A stretch of 64,000 bases of DNA, taken from assembly GCA_017623655.1 (NCBI GenBank), contig JAGAON010000005.1, forward strand, positions 1 to 64,000, written 5' to 3'. Shown one piece after another: positions 8,205 to 16,089 of this stretch. The notes below the pieces were generated by a model. It saw only the letters and a list, made by a program, of their open reading frames with translations. It had not been told where the DNA came from and made no database searches. The position numbers were made by a program, and so were the translations under genes. This stretch comes from Prevotella sp. (lineage in GTDB: Bacteria > Bacteroidota > Bacteroidia > Bacteroidales > Bacteroidaceae). The stretch's first letter is position 1. Each line of letters starts with the position of its first letter.

Positions 8205-8816
8205 ATGAAACTAAAAGAAGTTTTCCTTGCTCCGCTGAACATCCTGAACCCGGTGCTGGTGCAGGTGCTCGGCATCTGTTCGGCTCTTGCCGTAACGTCG
8301 CAGCTGAAGCCGGCGATAGTGATGGGACTTGCCGTCACGGTGATCACGGCGTTCAGCAATCTTATAATATCACTCATCCGCAAGACCGTGCCGACGCGCA
8401 TCCGCATCGTGGTGCAGCTCGTGGTGGTGGCCGCGCTGGTGACGGTGGTAAGCCAGGTATTGAAGGCATACGCCTACGACGTCAGCGTGGAGCTGTCGGT
8501 GTATGTGGGACTTATCATCACCAACTGCATACTGATGGGCCGCCTTGAGGCCTTTGCCATGCAGAACAAGCCGTGGCACTCCTTTGTTGACGGCTTCGCC
8601 AACGGACTGGGCTACGGCATGATACTCGTCATCGTGGGCGGCCTGCGCGAGTTCCTCGGCAGAGGGTCGCTGCTCGGATGGCAGATAATACCGCAGGGGG
8701 CGTATGACCTCGGCTATATGAACAACGGCACGATGGCCATGCCGGCTATGGCGCTCATCATGATAGGCTGCGTGATATGGATACACCGCGCATATTTTTA
8801 TAAGGAGGAGAAATAA
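8205..8816 (+). CDS. nqrD: Na+-NQR subunit D
   Basis: A 203-residue, six-helix membrane subunit of the NqrDE/RnfAE family. Matching features are the N terminus ([20 protein letters not shown]) and the conserved INCILMGR-type half-repeat ([13 protein letters not shown]). The upstream in-frame extension from 8043 runs through the palindromic repeat and is not expected to be translated, so the ATG at 8205 was chosen. With NqrE it forms the pseudo-symmetric Na+-conducting core that holds an Fe centre in the known enzyme. Its TAA overlaps the nqrE ATG. Confidence 0.95.
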   Translation: MKLKEVFLAPLNILNPVLVQVLGICSALAVTSQLKPAIVMGLAVTVITAFSNLIISLIRKTVPTRIRIVVQLVVVAALVTVVSQVLKAYAYDVSVELSVYVGLIITNCILMGRLEAFAMQNKPWHSFVDGFANGLGYGMILVIVGGLREFLGRGSLLGWQIIPQGAYDLGYMNNGTMAMPAMALIMIGCVIWIHRAYFYKEEK

Positions 8817-9442
8817 TGGAACATATAGTAAACTTGTTTTTCAGGTCAATATTCGTTGACAACATGATTTTCGCGTTCTTCCTCGGCATGTGCTCGTTCC
8901 TCGCCGTGTCAAAGAACGTGAAGACGTCGCTCGGTCTCGGCATAGCCGTGACGTTCGTACTGTTCGTGACCGTTCCCGCCAACTACCTGTTGCAGACCAT
9001 GGTGCTCGGCCCCGACTGCCTTTTCCCCGGCGTGGACCTAAGCTATCTCGCCTTCATACTCTTCATAGCCGTCATAGCGGGCATAGTGCAGCTGGTGGAG
9101 ATGATAGTGGAGAGGTTCTCGCCCGTGCTCTACGCCTCGCTGGGCATCTTCCTGCCGCTGATAGCCGTTAACTGCGCCATCATGGGCGCGTCGCTCTTCA
9201 TGCAGCAGCGCATCAACATGGATCCCTCGAGCTCGCAGTACATCGGCAGCATCACGGACGCTGTGGCCTACGCCATAGGCAGCGGCATGGGATGGACGCT
9301 CGCCATAGTGGCCATGGGCGCAATACGCGAGAAGATGGCTTACAGCGACGTGCCGAAACCATTGCAGGGACTGGGCATCAGCTTCATCGTGGTGGGACTG
9401 ATGGCCATGGCGATGATGTGTTTCTCGGGACTGAAGATATGA
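8816..9442 (+). CDS. nqrE: Na+-NQR subunit E
   Basis: A 208-residue, six-helix protein homologous to NqrD, with the family opening [20 protein letters not shown] and the [11 protein letters not shown] segment holding a conserved Cys. Its ATG overlaps the nqrD stop (TAATG), indicating translational coupling and stoichiometric production. It partners NqrD in the membrane Fe/Na+ core. A 111-bp palindromic spacer separates it from nqrF. Confidence 0.96.
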   Translation: MEHIVNLFFRSIFVDNMIFAFFLGMCSFLAVSKNVKTSLGLGIAVTFVLFVTVPANYLLQTMVLGPDCLFPGVDLSYLAFILFIAVIAGIVQLVEMIVERFSPVLYASLGIFLPLIAVNCAIMGASLFMQQRINMDPSSSQYIGSITDAVAYAIGSGMGWTLAIVAMGAIREKMAYSDVPKPLQGLGISFIVVGLMAMAMMCFSGLKI

Positions 9443-9450
9443 TTAATAAG

Positions 9451-9520
9451 GTTATAGGTTTTTCCGGTTAAAGGTTTTAGGTCACATTTCCAACAACCTT
9501 CAACCCAAAACCCTATAACC
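9451..9520. repeat. Palindromic spacer between nqrE and nqrF
   Basis: GTTATAGGTTTT (9451-9462) pairs with AAAACCCTATAACC (9507-9520) across a short spacer, forming a long imperfect hairpin that makes up most of the intergenic gap. No promoter was seen inside it. It differs from the GC-rich elements in the other nqr spacers. Confidence 0.65.
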
Positions 9521-9553
9521 TATAACCCCCAACCTCATAACCCCAAAAAGACA

Positions 9554-10822
9554 ATGACATACATTTTATCCAGCATAGGAGTGTTCCTCGCGGTAATACT
9601 CATTCTGGTCATAGTGCTGCTGGTGGCCAAGAAATACCTCAGCCCCAGCGGAAAGGTGACGCTGACAGTGAACGGCGACACCAAACTGGAAGTGGAACAG
9701 GGCGGCAGCGTGATGAGCACCCTCAACGAGAACGGCATATTCCTCCCCTCGGCCTGCGGCGGAAAGGCAAGCTGCGGACAGTGCAAGCTGCAGGTGCTCA
9801 AAGGCGGAGGAGAGATACTCGACTCGGAGAAGCCGCACTTCACGCGGAAGGAGATAAAGGACAACTGGCGTCTCGGATGCCAGGTGAAAATCAAGGGCGA
9901 CATGGAAGTGAAGGTGCCGGAAAGCGTGCTCGGAGTGAAAGAGTGGGAATGCACCGTCATAGGCAACCGCAACGTGGCCTCGTTCATAAAGGAGTTCAAG
10001 GTGCAGCTGCCCCCGGGAGAGCACATGGACTTCGAGCCCGGCTCATACGCGCAGATAGTCATACCGGCATACGACATCGACTACGGCCGCGACATGGACA
10101 AGGCACTCATAGGCGACCTCTACACCCCGACATGGGAGAAGTTCGGCCTCTTCACGCTGAAACAGAAGAACGACACGCCAACCATACGCGCCTACTCCAT
10201 GGCCAACTACCCCGACGAGGGCGACATCATAACCCTCACCGTGCGCATAGCCACCCCGCCCTTCAAGCCGAAGGAGCAGGGACCGGGATTCATGGACGTG
10301 CCCTGCGGCATAGCGTCAACATACATCTTCTCCCTCAAGCCCGGCGACAAGGTGCGCATGAGCGGCCCTTACGGAGAGTTCCACCCGCACTACGGCACCG
10401 GACGCGAGATGATATGGGTAGGCGGAGGAGCAGGCATGGCGCCGCTCCGCGCGCAGATCATGCACCTGCTGAAGACCCTCAACGTGCGTGACCGCGAGAT
10501 GCACTACTTCTACGGCGCGCGCGCCATAGACGAGGTATTCTTCCTTGAAGACTTCCTCGAGCTGGAAAAGGAATTCCCCAACTTCCACTTCCACCTCGCC
10601 CTCGACCGTCCCGACCCCAAGGCGGACAGCCTCGGCGTGAAATACACGGCGGGATTCATCGCCCCCGTGATGGGCGACACGTACCTCAAGCAGCACGACG
10701 CGCCGGAGGACATAGAGTACTACCTCTGCGGCCCTCCGATGATGGCGAAGACCGTGCTCGACCTGCTCCACTCCCTCGGCGTGGAGGACGACATGATAAA
10801 CTTCGACAACTTCGGAGCGTAA
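9554..10822 (+). CDS. nqrF: Na+-NQR subunit F, NADH-oxidising flavoprotein
   Basis: A 422-residue NADH dehydrogenase subunit: one N-terminal membrane helix (about 5-25), a plant-type [2Fe-2S] ferredoxin domain with Cys68, Cys74, Cys77 and Cys109, then an FAD-binding ferredoxin-NADP reductase domain (RAYSMANYP FAD motif, GGGAGMAPLR NADH loop, CGPPMM near the C terminus). It takes hydride from NADH and passes electrons to the membrane subunits. It is the last gene of the operon and is followed by a clear terminator. Confidence 0.97.
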   Translation: MTYILSSIGVFLAVILILVIVLLVAKKYLSPSGKVTLTVNGDTKLEVEQGGSVMSTLNENGIFLPSACGGKASCGQCKLQVLKGGGEILDSEKPHFTRKEIKDNWRLGCQVKIKGDMEVKVPESVLGVKEWECTVIGNRNVASFIKEFKVQLPPGEHMDFEPGSYAQIVIPAYDIDYGRDMDKALIGDLYTPTWEKFGLFTLKQKNDTPTIRAYSMANYPDEGDIITLTVRIATPPFKPKEQGPGFMDVPCGIASTYIFSLKPGDKVRMSGPYGEFHPHYGTGREMIWVGGGAGMAPLRAQIMHLLKTLNVRDREMHYFYGARAIDEVFFLEDFLELEKEFPNFHFHLALDRPDPKADSLGVKYTAGFIAPVMGDTYLKQHDAPEDIEYYLCGPPMMAKTVLDLLHSLGVEDDMINFDNFGA

Positions 10823-10827
10823 CCAGC

Positions 10828-10862
10828 AACCCCACTTCCTTACATGGAGGTGGGGTTTTATT
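10828..10862 (+). terminator. Rho-independent terminator of the nqr operon
   Basis: AACCCCAC (10828-10835) pairs with GTGGGGTT (10850-10857), extended by TTCC/GGAG pairs toward the loop and followed by a T-rich tail. Confidence 0.85.
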
Positions 10863-10927
10863 GTAAGATTATGAGACTTATAGTTGGAATATTTATGAAA
10901 TAAAAACTATATGTGAATATTTATTTG

Positions 10928-10935
10928 TATTTTTG
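10928..10935 (+). promoter_or_regulatory. Putative -7 box upstream of the RES gene
   Basis: TATTTTTG matches the TAnnTTTG consensus, but no clear -33 TTTG is present at the expected distance. It lies about 60 nt upstream of the start codon. Confidence 0.4.
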
Positions 10936-10997
10936 CAAAAAATAGTAATTATGATGAATTTATAAAATGTTATTCCTTAACAAATAAAAATATTATA

Positions 10998-12086
10998 ATG
11001 AATATACAAGAAATAATAAACTGGATAAACTGCGAATTGACAAAAGTGAGAAAATCAGATGAAATGTTAGAAGATCATTTGAAAACATTGCTAGATTCGT
11101 ACTTGAATAAAGTCTCGTGTGCCAGTGATTTTGACAGTTATGGTATTGACCAAAAACGTGTTGTAGAAAACATAAAAGATTCCATTGAAACAATTATGAG
11201 CGCATTAGACCAATATTCGTCAGCCCATATCGTTGGTTGTATCAATACTATATCTAAATATCTCAAAGACAATGAAAATTTGTTTGTTTTAGAAATAAAG
11301 GCTGATTCACAAGAAGACAAAAATTGGTATCGCATGAGAGTCCAAGAAAGATATAAAAGAAAATTCTTTGCAGATGAAATGTTTCATATACCTTTTGAAT
11401 TAAGAGGGAAGGTTAATACTCAGCGTTACAGTCTGCCAGGTTATCCTTGTTTGTATATAAGTCGCTCCATTTGGGCAACATGGGAGGAAATGCACGAGCC
11501 TCAGTTGGCGCAGTTCTGGGTATCTTTATTGAAGTTACAAGAGAATTTCTGTGTGTTGGATTTACGATTGAGAAACTCAGATTCAATAAACAAAGATGAT
11601 ATGAATAATATTTTATGTACGTTGCCATTAGTTATATCATCTTCTATAAAAGTATTGAATCCTGATGACAATTTCAAACCTGAATATATTATACCGCAAA
11701 TGGTCATGTTAGGTATTGTAGAAAATCAATATAAAATTAATGATAAAGATGTAATAGGTTGTGCATATACTTCAACGCAACGTAATGATTTTTTTGAATG
11801 GAAAGACGTAAGTAAATTGGATAACATAGCACTTCCTGCTAGAAATTTTATTAATAAAAAAGGACTATGCTCCAGCCTTTCCTCTATGTTTGAAATTACA
11901 GACTCTACAAATTATGATTACGAAGTTCTGAAAAAGCCTTTTCAAACACTTTTGGTAAATGTTACAGGAACAACTTTTCAAATGAATGAAATACAAGAAC
12001 AAAATTATAAAGACTCTATATTCGGACAATTAGAAAAAAGACTCAATGAGCAAAAATTGAAAAAGCTAACGGAGGAACGACTATGA
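10998..12086 (+). CDS. RES-domain protein, toxin-like
   Basis: A 362-residue AT-rich gene. The first ~110 residues are helical with no recognised domain. From about residue 112 the pattern RMRV..., FHIPFELRG, then QRYSLPGYPCLYIS and a W-x-E element fits the RES domain, a fold used by Res/Xre (ParT-like) toxins that attack NAD+ or ADP-ribosylate. No Xre antitoxin gene adjoins it, which is atypical. RES proteins of this long type are also found as effectors in other contexts. It converges on the TAC operon with a shared bidirectional terminator. Low GC suggests recent acquisition. Confidence 0.68.
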   Translation: MNIQEIINWINCELTKVRKSDEMLEDHLKTLLDSYLNKVSCASDFDSYGIDQKRVVENIKDSIETIMSALDQYSSAHIVGCINTISKYLKDNENLFVLEIKADSQEDKNWYRMRVQERYKRKFFADEMFHIPFELRGKVNTQRYSLPGYPCLYISRSIWATWEEMHEPQLAQFWVSLLKLQENFCVLDLRLRNSDSINKDDMNNILCTLPLVISSSIKVLNPDDNFKPEYIIPQMVMLGIVENQYKINDKDVIGCAYTSTQRNDFFEWKDVSKLDNIALPARNFINKKGLCSSLSSMFEITDSTNYDYEVLKKPFQTLLVNVTGTTFQMNEIQEQNYKDSIFGQLEKRLNEQKLKKLTEERL

Positions 12087-12090
12087 TAAC

Positions 12091-12128
12091 TATTAGGGCG
12101 CAACAGCATTGATTGTTGCGCCCTAATA
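12091..12128. terminator. Bidirectional terminator
   Basis: A perfect 15-bp stem beginning TATTAGGGCGCAACA (12091-12105) with an 8-nt loop lies between the convergent RES gene and the SecB-like gene. Confidence 0.85.
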
Positions 12129-12130
12129 GG

Positions 12131-12514
12131 TTATTTGTTCTTCGTCATGTTCAGCGTGGGGAGTATCACCGGTTTTATGCCGGACAGGCTCGTTATTGTT
12201 GTGATATGCGCCCTGATATATGGGAAAAGTATGGCAGGGGCGTTTATTTCAATAAAGCTCTGTAAGTCCTCTGTATCCTTGTCTATTTCGAAGTTCCCCA
12301 CGATGTTCACTTCTATGTTCAATACGTTGTTCTCATCCTGTATGCTGACATTCATGGGGTATGTTATGTTGTTGCCGGAAATGTTTATGTTCTCAGGCAC
12401 ACCCAGACTGACAGACAGTTTGGAACTTGTCTCGCCATTTTCCGGATGCAGTTCTATGAGTGACTTTATGATTCTGTAATCCAAAAAGCGGAATATTGCT
12501 GTTTCTTTCTCCAT
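12131..12514 (-). CDS. SecB-like chaperone of a TAC system
   Basis: A 127-residue protein with the SecB signature near its C terminus (residues about 86-120: EINAPAILFPYIRAHI then LSGIKPVILP). It is shorter and more divergent than housekeeping SecB (about 155). It is the third gene of a minus-strand operon (toxin, XRE antitoxin, chaperone), the arrangement of toxin-antitoxin-chaperone systems such as M. tuberculosis Rv1955-1957, where the SecB-like chaperone protects the antitoxin from aggregation and proteolysis. The gap to the antitoxin is 14 nt. Confidence 0.82.
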   Translation of the reverse strand: MEKETAIFRFLDYRIIKSLIELHPENGETSSKLSVSLGVPENINISGNNITYPMNVSIQDENNVLNIEVNIVGNFEIDKDTEDLQSFIEINAPAILFPYIRAHITTITSLSGIKPVILPTLNMTKNK

Positions 12515-12528
12515 GGTGTGTGAATGTG

Positions 12529-12900
12529 CTAATAATTTATGACCATTTTCTCCTGCTTGAAGTTCAACTCTTCCTTGGTGGAGAATGTGTAGTTTTCATT
12601 ATGGATTATGTCAAATGAAATGACAATCTTCTTGTGTGTCGGCTGTATAATGTCCTCGCCCAATGCGCATGATATTTTTGCGATTGTCGCACAAGTCATG
12701 TTATGAGTACCACTTAGCCATCTGCTTACCTCGTTTTCCGTTTTCCCCATAAGTTGGGCAAACTCTTTCTGTGTCATGTTTCTTTCTTCGAGAATTTCAT
12801 AGATACGGTTTGCCACTCCCACTTGCAGATCTATTTGTTTTCTTGTCTCAGGAGAAATCTTGCTGCGGCGATATTCCTCCAATAAAGCGTTTTTCTTCAT
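12529..12900 (-). CDS. higA: XRE-type antitoxin of a TAC system
   Basis: A 123-residue DNA-binding protein. The HTH lies at about residues 32-85 (EERNMTQKEFAQLMGKT, VSRWLSGTHNMT). The C-terminal ~35 residues are polar and would correspond to the chaperone-addiction region that makes TAC antitoxins dependent on their SecB partner. It lies 14 nt downstream of the toxin gene on the minus strand and probably represses the promoter at 13427-13458. The addiction role of the tail is inferred from characterised TAC systems. Confidence 0.82.
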   Translation of the reverse strand: MKKNALLEEYRRSKISPETRKQIDLQVGVANRIYEILEERNMTQKEFAQLMGKTENEVSRWLSGTHNMTCATIAKISCALGEDIIQPTHKKIVISFDIIHNENYTFSTKEELNFKQEKMVINY

Positions 12901-12914
12901 AGTGGTGTTTTTTG

Positions 12915-13406
12915 TTATTTATTGTCCTTAATATAGAAACGCAGATTACCTTTCAGTTCCTTGCCGTTTGTTGTTATTTTATTCTGTTTCTGCAACTGAT
13001 ATATCTGGTAGTCTATACTTTTAAGGTCTTCAACATATTCATTGAGAACAGGATCAACATTATATGTCTTAGTAGTTTTCAGTCCTCCATTGCCAAGAAT
13101 CACTATTTCGTCGTTTATTATTATACAATAAACTCTCAGCTTTGTGGTCTCTATATGCGATGGAATAGCCTTGATTCTGTCATGTTTTGTACTTTCATAT
13201 CTGAAATGCCTGTCAGCCGCGCCGTCTTCCTGTATTTTCTCTATTCTGTAAAGTATTTGGTCTATATCGTCTTTGTATTCCGGATTTCCGGAATATTTCA
13301 GAAAGAATTTTTCAAATTCATTATAATGTTCATTGTCAAACTTTGGTGAATATGTATTGACTTTATCCCCTTCATCTAACAATTCTATTGTTAAATGTCT
13401 GTTCAT
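12915..13406 (-). CDS. higB: HigB/RelE-like toxin of a TAC system
   Basis: A 163-residue protein. Its central segment (HFRYESTKHDRIKAIPS, then LRVYCIIINDEIVILGNGG) fits the RelE/HigB fold of ribosome-dependent or free mRNA interferases, with basic residues near the strands. The N-terminal ~40 residues are an extension. The ATG at 13406 was chosen because the promoter -7 box lies just upstream at 13427-13434; the longer ORF from 13481 reads back through the promoter. It is the first gene of a three-gene toxin, antitoxin, SecB-like operon. Confidence 0.75.
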   Translation of the reverse strand: MNRHLTIELLDEGDKVNTYSPKFDNEHYNEFEKFFLKYSGNPEYKDDIDQILYRIEKIQEDGAADRHFRYESTKHDRIKAIPSHIETTKLRVYCIIINDEIVILGNGGLKTTKTYNVDPVLNEYVEDLKSIDYQIYQLQKQNKITTNGKELKGNLRFYIKDNK

Positions 13407-13426
13407 TATACTTATAATATTTTTTG

Positions 13427-13458
13427 CAAAGGTAATGTTTTCTTTATAAATATACAAG
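13427..13458 (-). promoter_or_regulatory. Promoter of the TAC operon
   Basis: On the minus strand CTTG (13458-13455), a 20-bp spacer and TACCTTTG (13434-13427) lie 21 nt before the toxin ATG at 13406. Confidence 0.75.
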
Positions 13459-13691
13459 TATTTACAAAGAAAAATCACCATATAAGTTTATTTTTTGTCT
13501 TGCAGAGTGAAATAAAATGCCGCCAATCACCCGGCAGTCAGCCGCTGATTACGCGGTAAAATGGTGCCGGTTACAACGTAAAAAGGCACATATTGTTCCG
13601 GCGGTTATCAGCCGCCAATTATAAATTTTACATTATACATTATAAATTTCCCATCAATTCATGGCGCACAAAAAGAAAAAACACGGAAAAA

Positions 13692-13723
13692 CTTGCCCTG
13701 TCCGGCGGAAAGAGCTACCTTTG
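13692..13723 (+). promoter_or_regulatory. Promoter for the DUF3237 gene
   Basis: CTTG (13692-13695), a 20-bp spacer and TACCTTTG (13716-13723) lie upstream of the ATG at 13748. Confidence 0.75.
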
Positions 13724-13747
13724 CAACGAATCAATAACTTGACGGCA

Positions 13748-14230
13748 ATGAAAAAGATACTGGGCATTATGCTGTTCCTGCTGCTGTCCGCCGCCGGCAA
13801 CGCGCAGCGGCAGGAACCGGCACTGGAGTATGTCTGTGAGCTGAAGGTGACGTGCGGCAAAGCCTTCTCCGTGGGTGTCACCGCTCACGGAGAACGTGTT
13901 GTCATCCCCATAACCGGCGGCACGTTCGACGGCCCGCTGCTCAGCGGCACGGTGCTCGGCGGCGGGGCGGACTACCAGCTGGTGGACAGAAGCAGGCACC
14001 GCACGGAGCTGGAGGCCATATACAACATCATGACCGCCGACAGCGTGTGCATACATGTGCGCAACACCGGCATACTGTATGACGGGCCTGACGGGTTTTA
14101 CTTCCGCACCTCGCCGAAGTTCGAGGCGCCGTTTGACAGCCGTTACGGGTGGCTGAACAATGCTGTCTTCATCTGCGAGCCGCAGGTCAGGAGAGACTAC
14201 ATATCGTTGAAGGTGTGGCGGGTAAGGTAG
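13748..14230 (+). CDS. Secreted DUF3237 family protein
   Basis: A 160-residue protein with an N-terminal signal peptide (about residues 1-20, MKKILGIMLFLLLSAAGNAQ) followed by a DUF3237 beta-barrel-like domain. Motifs include IPITGGTFDGPLLSGTV, GADYQLV and a TGILYDGPDGFYFRTSPKFE region. DUF3237 proteins are widespread and uncharacterised. The start was set by the promoter at 13692-13723; the longer ORF from 13661 begins before the -7 box. It is followed 10 nt later by a MITE-like element, and is probably monocistronic. Confidence 0.8.
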   Translation: MKKILGIMLFLLLSAAGNAQRQEPALEYVCELKVTCGKAFSVGVTAHGERVVIPITGGTFDGPLLSGTVLGGGADYQLVDRSRHRTELEAIYNIMTADSVCIHVRNTGILYDGPDGFYFRTSPKFEAPFDSRYGWLNNAVFICEPQVRRDYISLKVWRVR

Positions 14231-14240
14231 CGTTAGAAGG

Positions 14241-14430
14241 TATGTCAAAATGAAGTAAACAGGAGTTATCGCTCCGCTTAGGAGTTACAGGGAGTCAGCG
14301 GACAAATGTCCGGCTGATATTGGTGAGACGATGTAATACATCGTCTCTACTGTTGTCCGTTAACTTCATGCGGCACAAGCCGCATAACTTCCGGTAACTC
14401 CAGCTAACTTCCACATTTTGACACACTCTC
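14241..14430. repeat. MITE-like palindromic element, copy 2
   Basis: A near-identical copy of 2182-2376 with the same internal hairpin GAGACGATGTA/TACATCGTCTC and the same ATGCGGC/GCCGCAT arms. It is bounded by ATGTCAAAATG and CATTTTGACACA. It lies immediately after the DUF3237 stop codon. Confidence 0.82.
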
Positions 14431-14556
14431 TTGTCTATTTCTTTATTGTTAACAAAAAAAAAAAAAAACGGAAACAAAATAAAAATACAAGGCGGTTTTC
14501 TTATAATTAATTAAATTTGCAACTATTAATTTCAACTTTTAATTAATTATAACAAG

Positions 14557-16089
14557 ATGAAGGGTATTATGAATAAATTTGCCTTGATGATGATGATATT
14601 CTCGGGGCTTGTCATGTTCAGCGCGTGCAGCGACAGTAACGGTTCGGAAGGTGGCGATGACGGCGGCAACGACGGCGGGCAGAACACCGACCTGCCGATG
14701 AACTCGGAGCAGCAGAAGGAGTATATCGAGACGGTGGCCAACGAGCTTATGGGCGAGATGCCGGCGTCGGACTTTGAGGGTATCTCGCAGTTCTGTGAGG
14801 ACTTCGGCGGCATAGCCGGCGGCGATGTTGACGACTGGATTGACGATGCCGTCAACGGTGACCGTGACGACGAGGTTGACGCTCCGGTGGTGAAGAGCAT
14901 CAAGGCTGCGGCGGGAATGGCCAAGTCAGGCAAGAATCATACGGACATAAATGAGTATCCTAATGGGGAAGGCGGTATGAATACCTACATTCACAATTAT
15001 ATCTACACCGACTACAAGGCCTTCATTGCGGCATCCACCTTCACCGGCCACTTCACGGCCGTCAACGGCAGGTGGGTGAAGGATGCGGGCAGTGCCGGCG
15101 ACCTTCAGTTCTCGTTTAAGGACAGGGCAGGCAGGGACTGCGTGATGAGGCTCGAGACTGCCGGCAACACGAAGAACGTGCACCTGTTTGCTGAGGAGGA
15201 CCATAACTATTCTGACTATGATTATGTTCAGAACGGTAACGGCACCACGACCACCTATACCTATTATTACGACAACACCGAATACACCGTGGCCGTTCCG
15301 GAGAGGATAACGCTGACGCTGACACAGGGCGGAAGCACGGTGATGAGGACCGAGGTGAACGTGAGCATCTCAGAACTGGCGGGCGAGGAGTTCAACCTGT
15401 CAAGGGACAACGTGTCGTTCACGGCGGTGACAGACCTGAGCAACGGCTACAAGGCTAACGTCTCACAGGCGGCCTACACCGCCAACAGCAAGGTTGCGGC
15501 CAATGCCGAGCTGAGCAAGAACGGCAAGAGCCTCATGACCTTTGCCGTGGCCTCTGACATCTCGGGCATCCCTTCGCTCAACATCAGCGCACTCGGGGAC
15601 ATCGACCTTGACGACCTCGGCAACGCTACGGGCAAGAACGCCATCGCAAAGGTTGACATACTGGGCAAGATACAGATACAGGGAACACTGTCTGACATAC
15701 ACCAACTTATCGATTATCTGAACAAGGCGGAGGACAACGATGAGAACGAGAGTCTGTACAAGTCATACCTCAACCAGGCCAACAGCCTGATGAACATTGG
15801 CGTTTACTACAATAACTCACAGACGAGACAGGCATCGCTGAGGCTTGAGCCGTTCTATCACGAACATATATATGGGTATGGCCACGGCTGTTGGGAGAAC
15901 GAACCTGTGATAGTGTTCTCCGATGGCACGTCTTATAGCACCTTCGACGCCTTCTTCGACGAGGACTCCTTCAAGAGCGTCATCGACGGGCTGAAGAACT
16001 ATGCCAAGCTGTTCGGCTGGGAGGAAGAAGAAGACGAATACTTGCCCAGCCAACCAGGTGAATATATGCCCGTCCAGCCTACAAGATGA
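14557..16089 (+). CDS. Lipoprotein of unknown function
   Basis: A 510-residue protein with a lipoprotein signal (hydrophobic 8-22, lipobox LVMFSAC with Cys24). The low-complexity Gly/Asp/Asn-rich linker (about 25-42) is typical of surface-exposed Bacteroidetes lipoproteins. The rest alternates polar beta-rich stretches and a long acidic C-terminal helix region; no family was recognised. It is the first gene of a three-gene operon whose reading frames overlap by 4 nt (ATGA) with the TonB-dependent receptor, and then with a DUF4249 lipoprotein. It is therefore probably a surface or periplasmic partner of that receptor. Confidence 0.75.
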   Translation: MKGIMNKFALMMMIFSGLVMFSACSDSNGSEGGDDGGNDGGQNTDLPMNSEQQKEYIETVANELMGEMPASDFEGISQFCEDFGGIAGGDVDDWIDDAVNGDRDDEVDAPVVKSIKAAAGMAKSGKNHTDINEYPNGEGGMNTYIHNYIYTDYKAFIAASTFTGHFTAVNGRWVKDAGSAGDLQFSFKDRAGRDCVMRLETAGNTKNVHLFAEEDHNYSDYDYVQNGNGTTTTYTYYYDNTEYTVAVPERITLTLTQGGSTVMRTEVNVSISELAGEEFNLSRDNVSFTAVTDLSNGYKANVSQAAYTANSKVAANAELSKNGKSLMTFAVASDISGIPSLNISALGDIDLDDLGNATGKNAIAKVDILGKIQIQGTLSDIHQLIDYLNKAEDNDENESLYKSYLNQANSLMNIGVYYNNSQTRQASLRLEPFYHEHIYGYGHGCWENEPVIVFSDGTSYSTFDAFFDEDSFKSVIDGLKNYAKLFGWEEEEDEYLPSQPGEYMPVQPTR

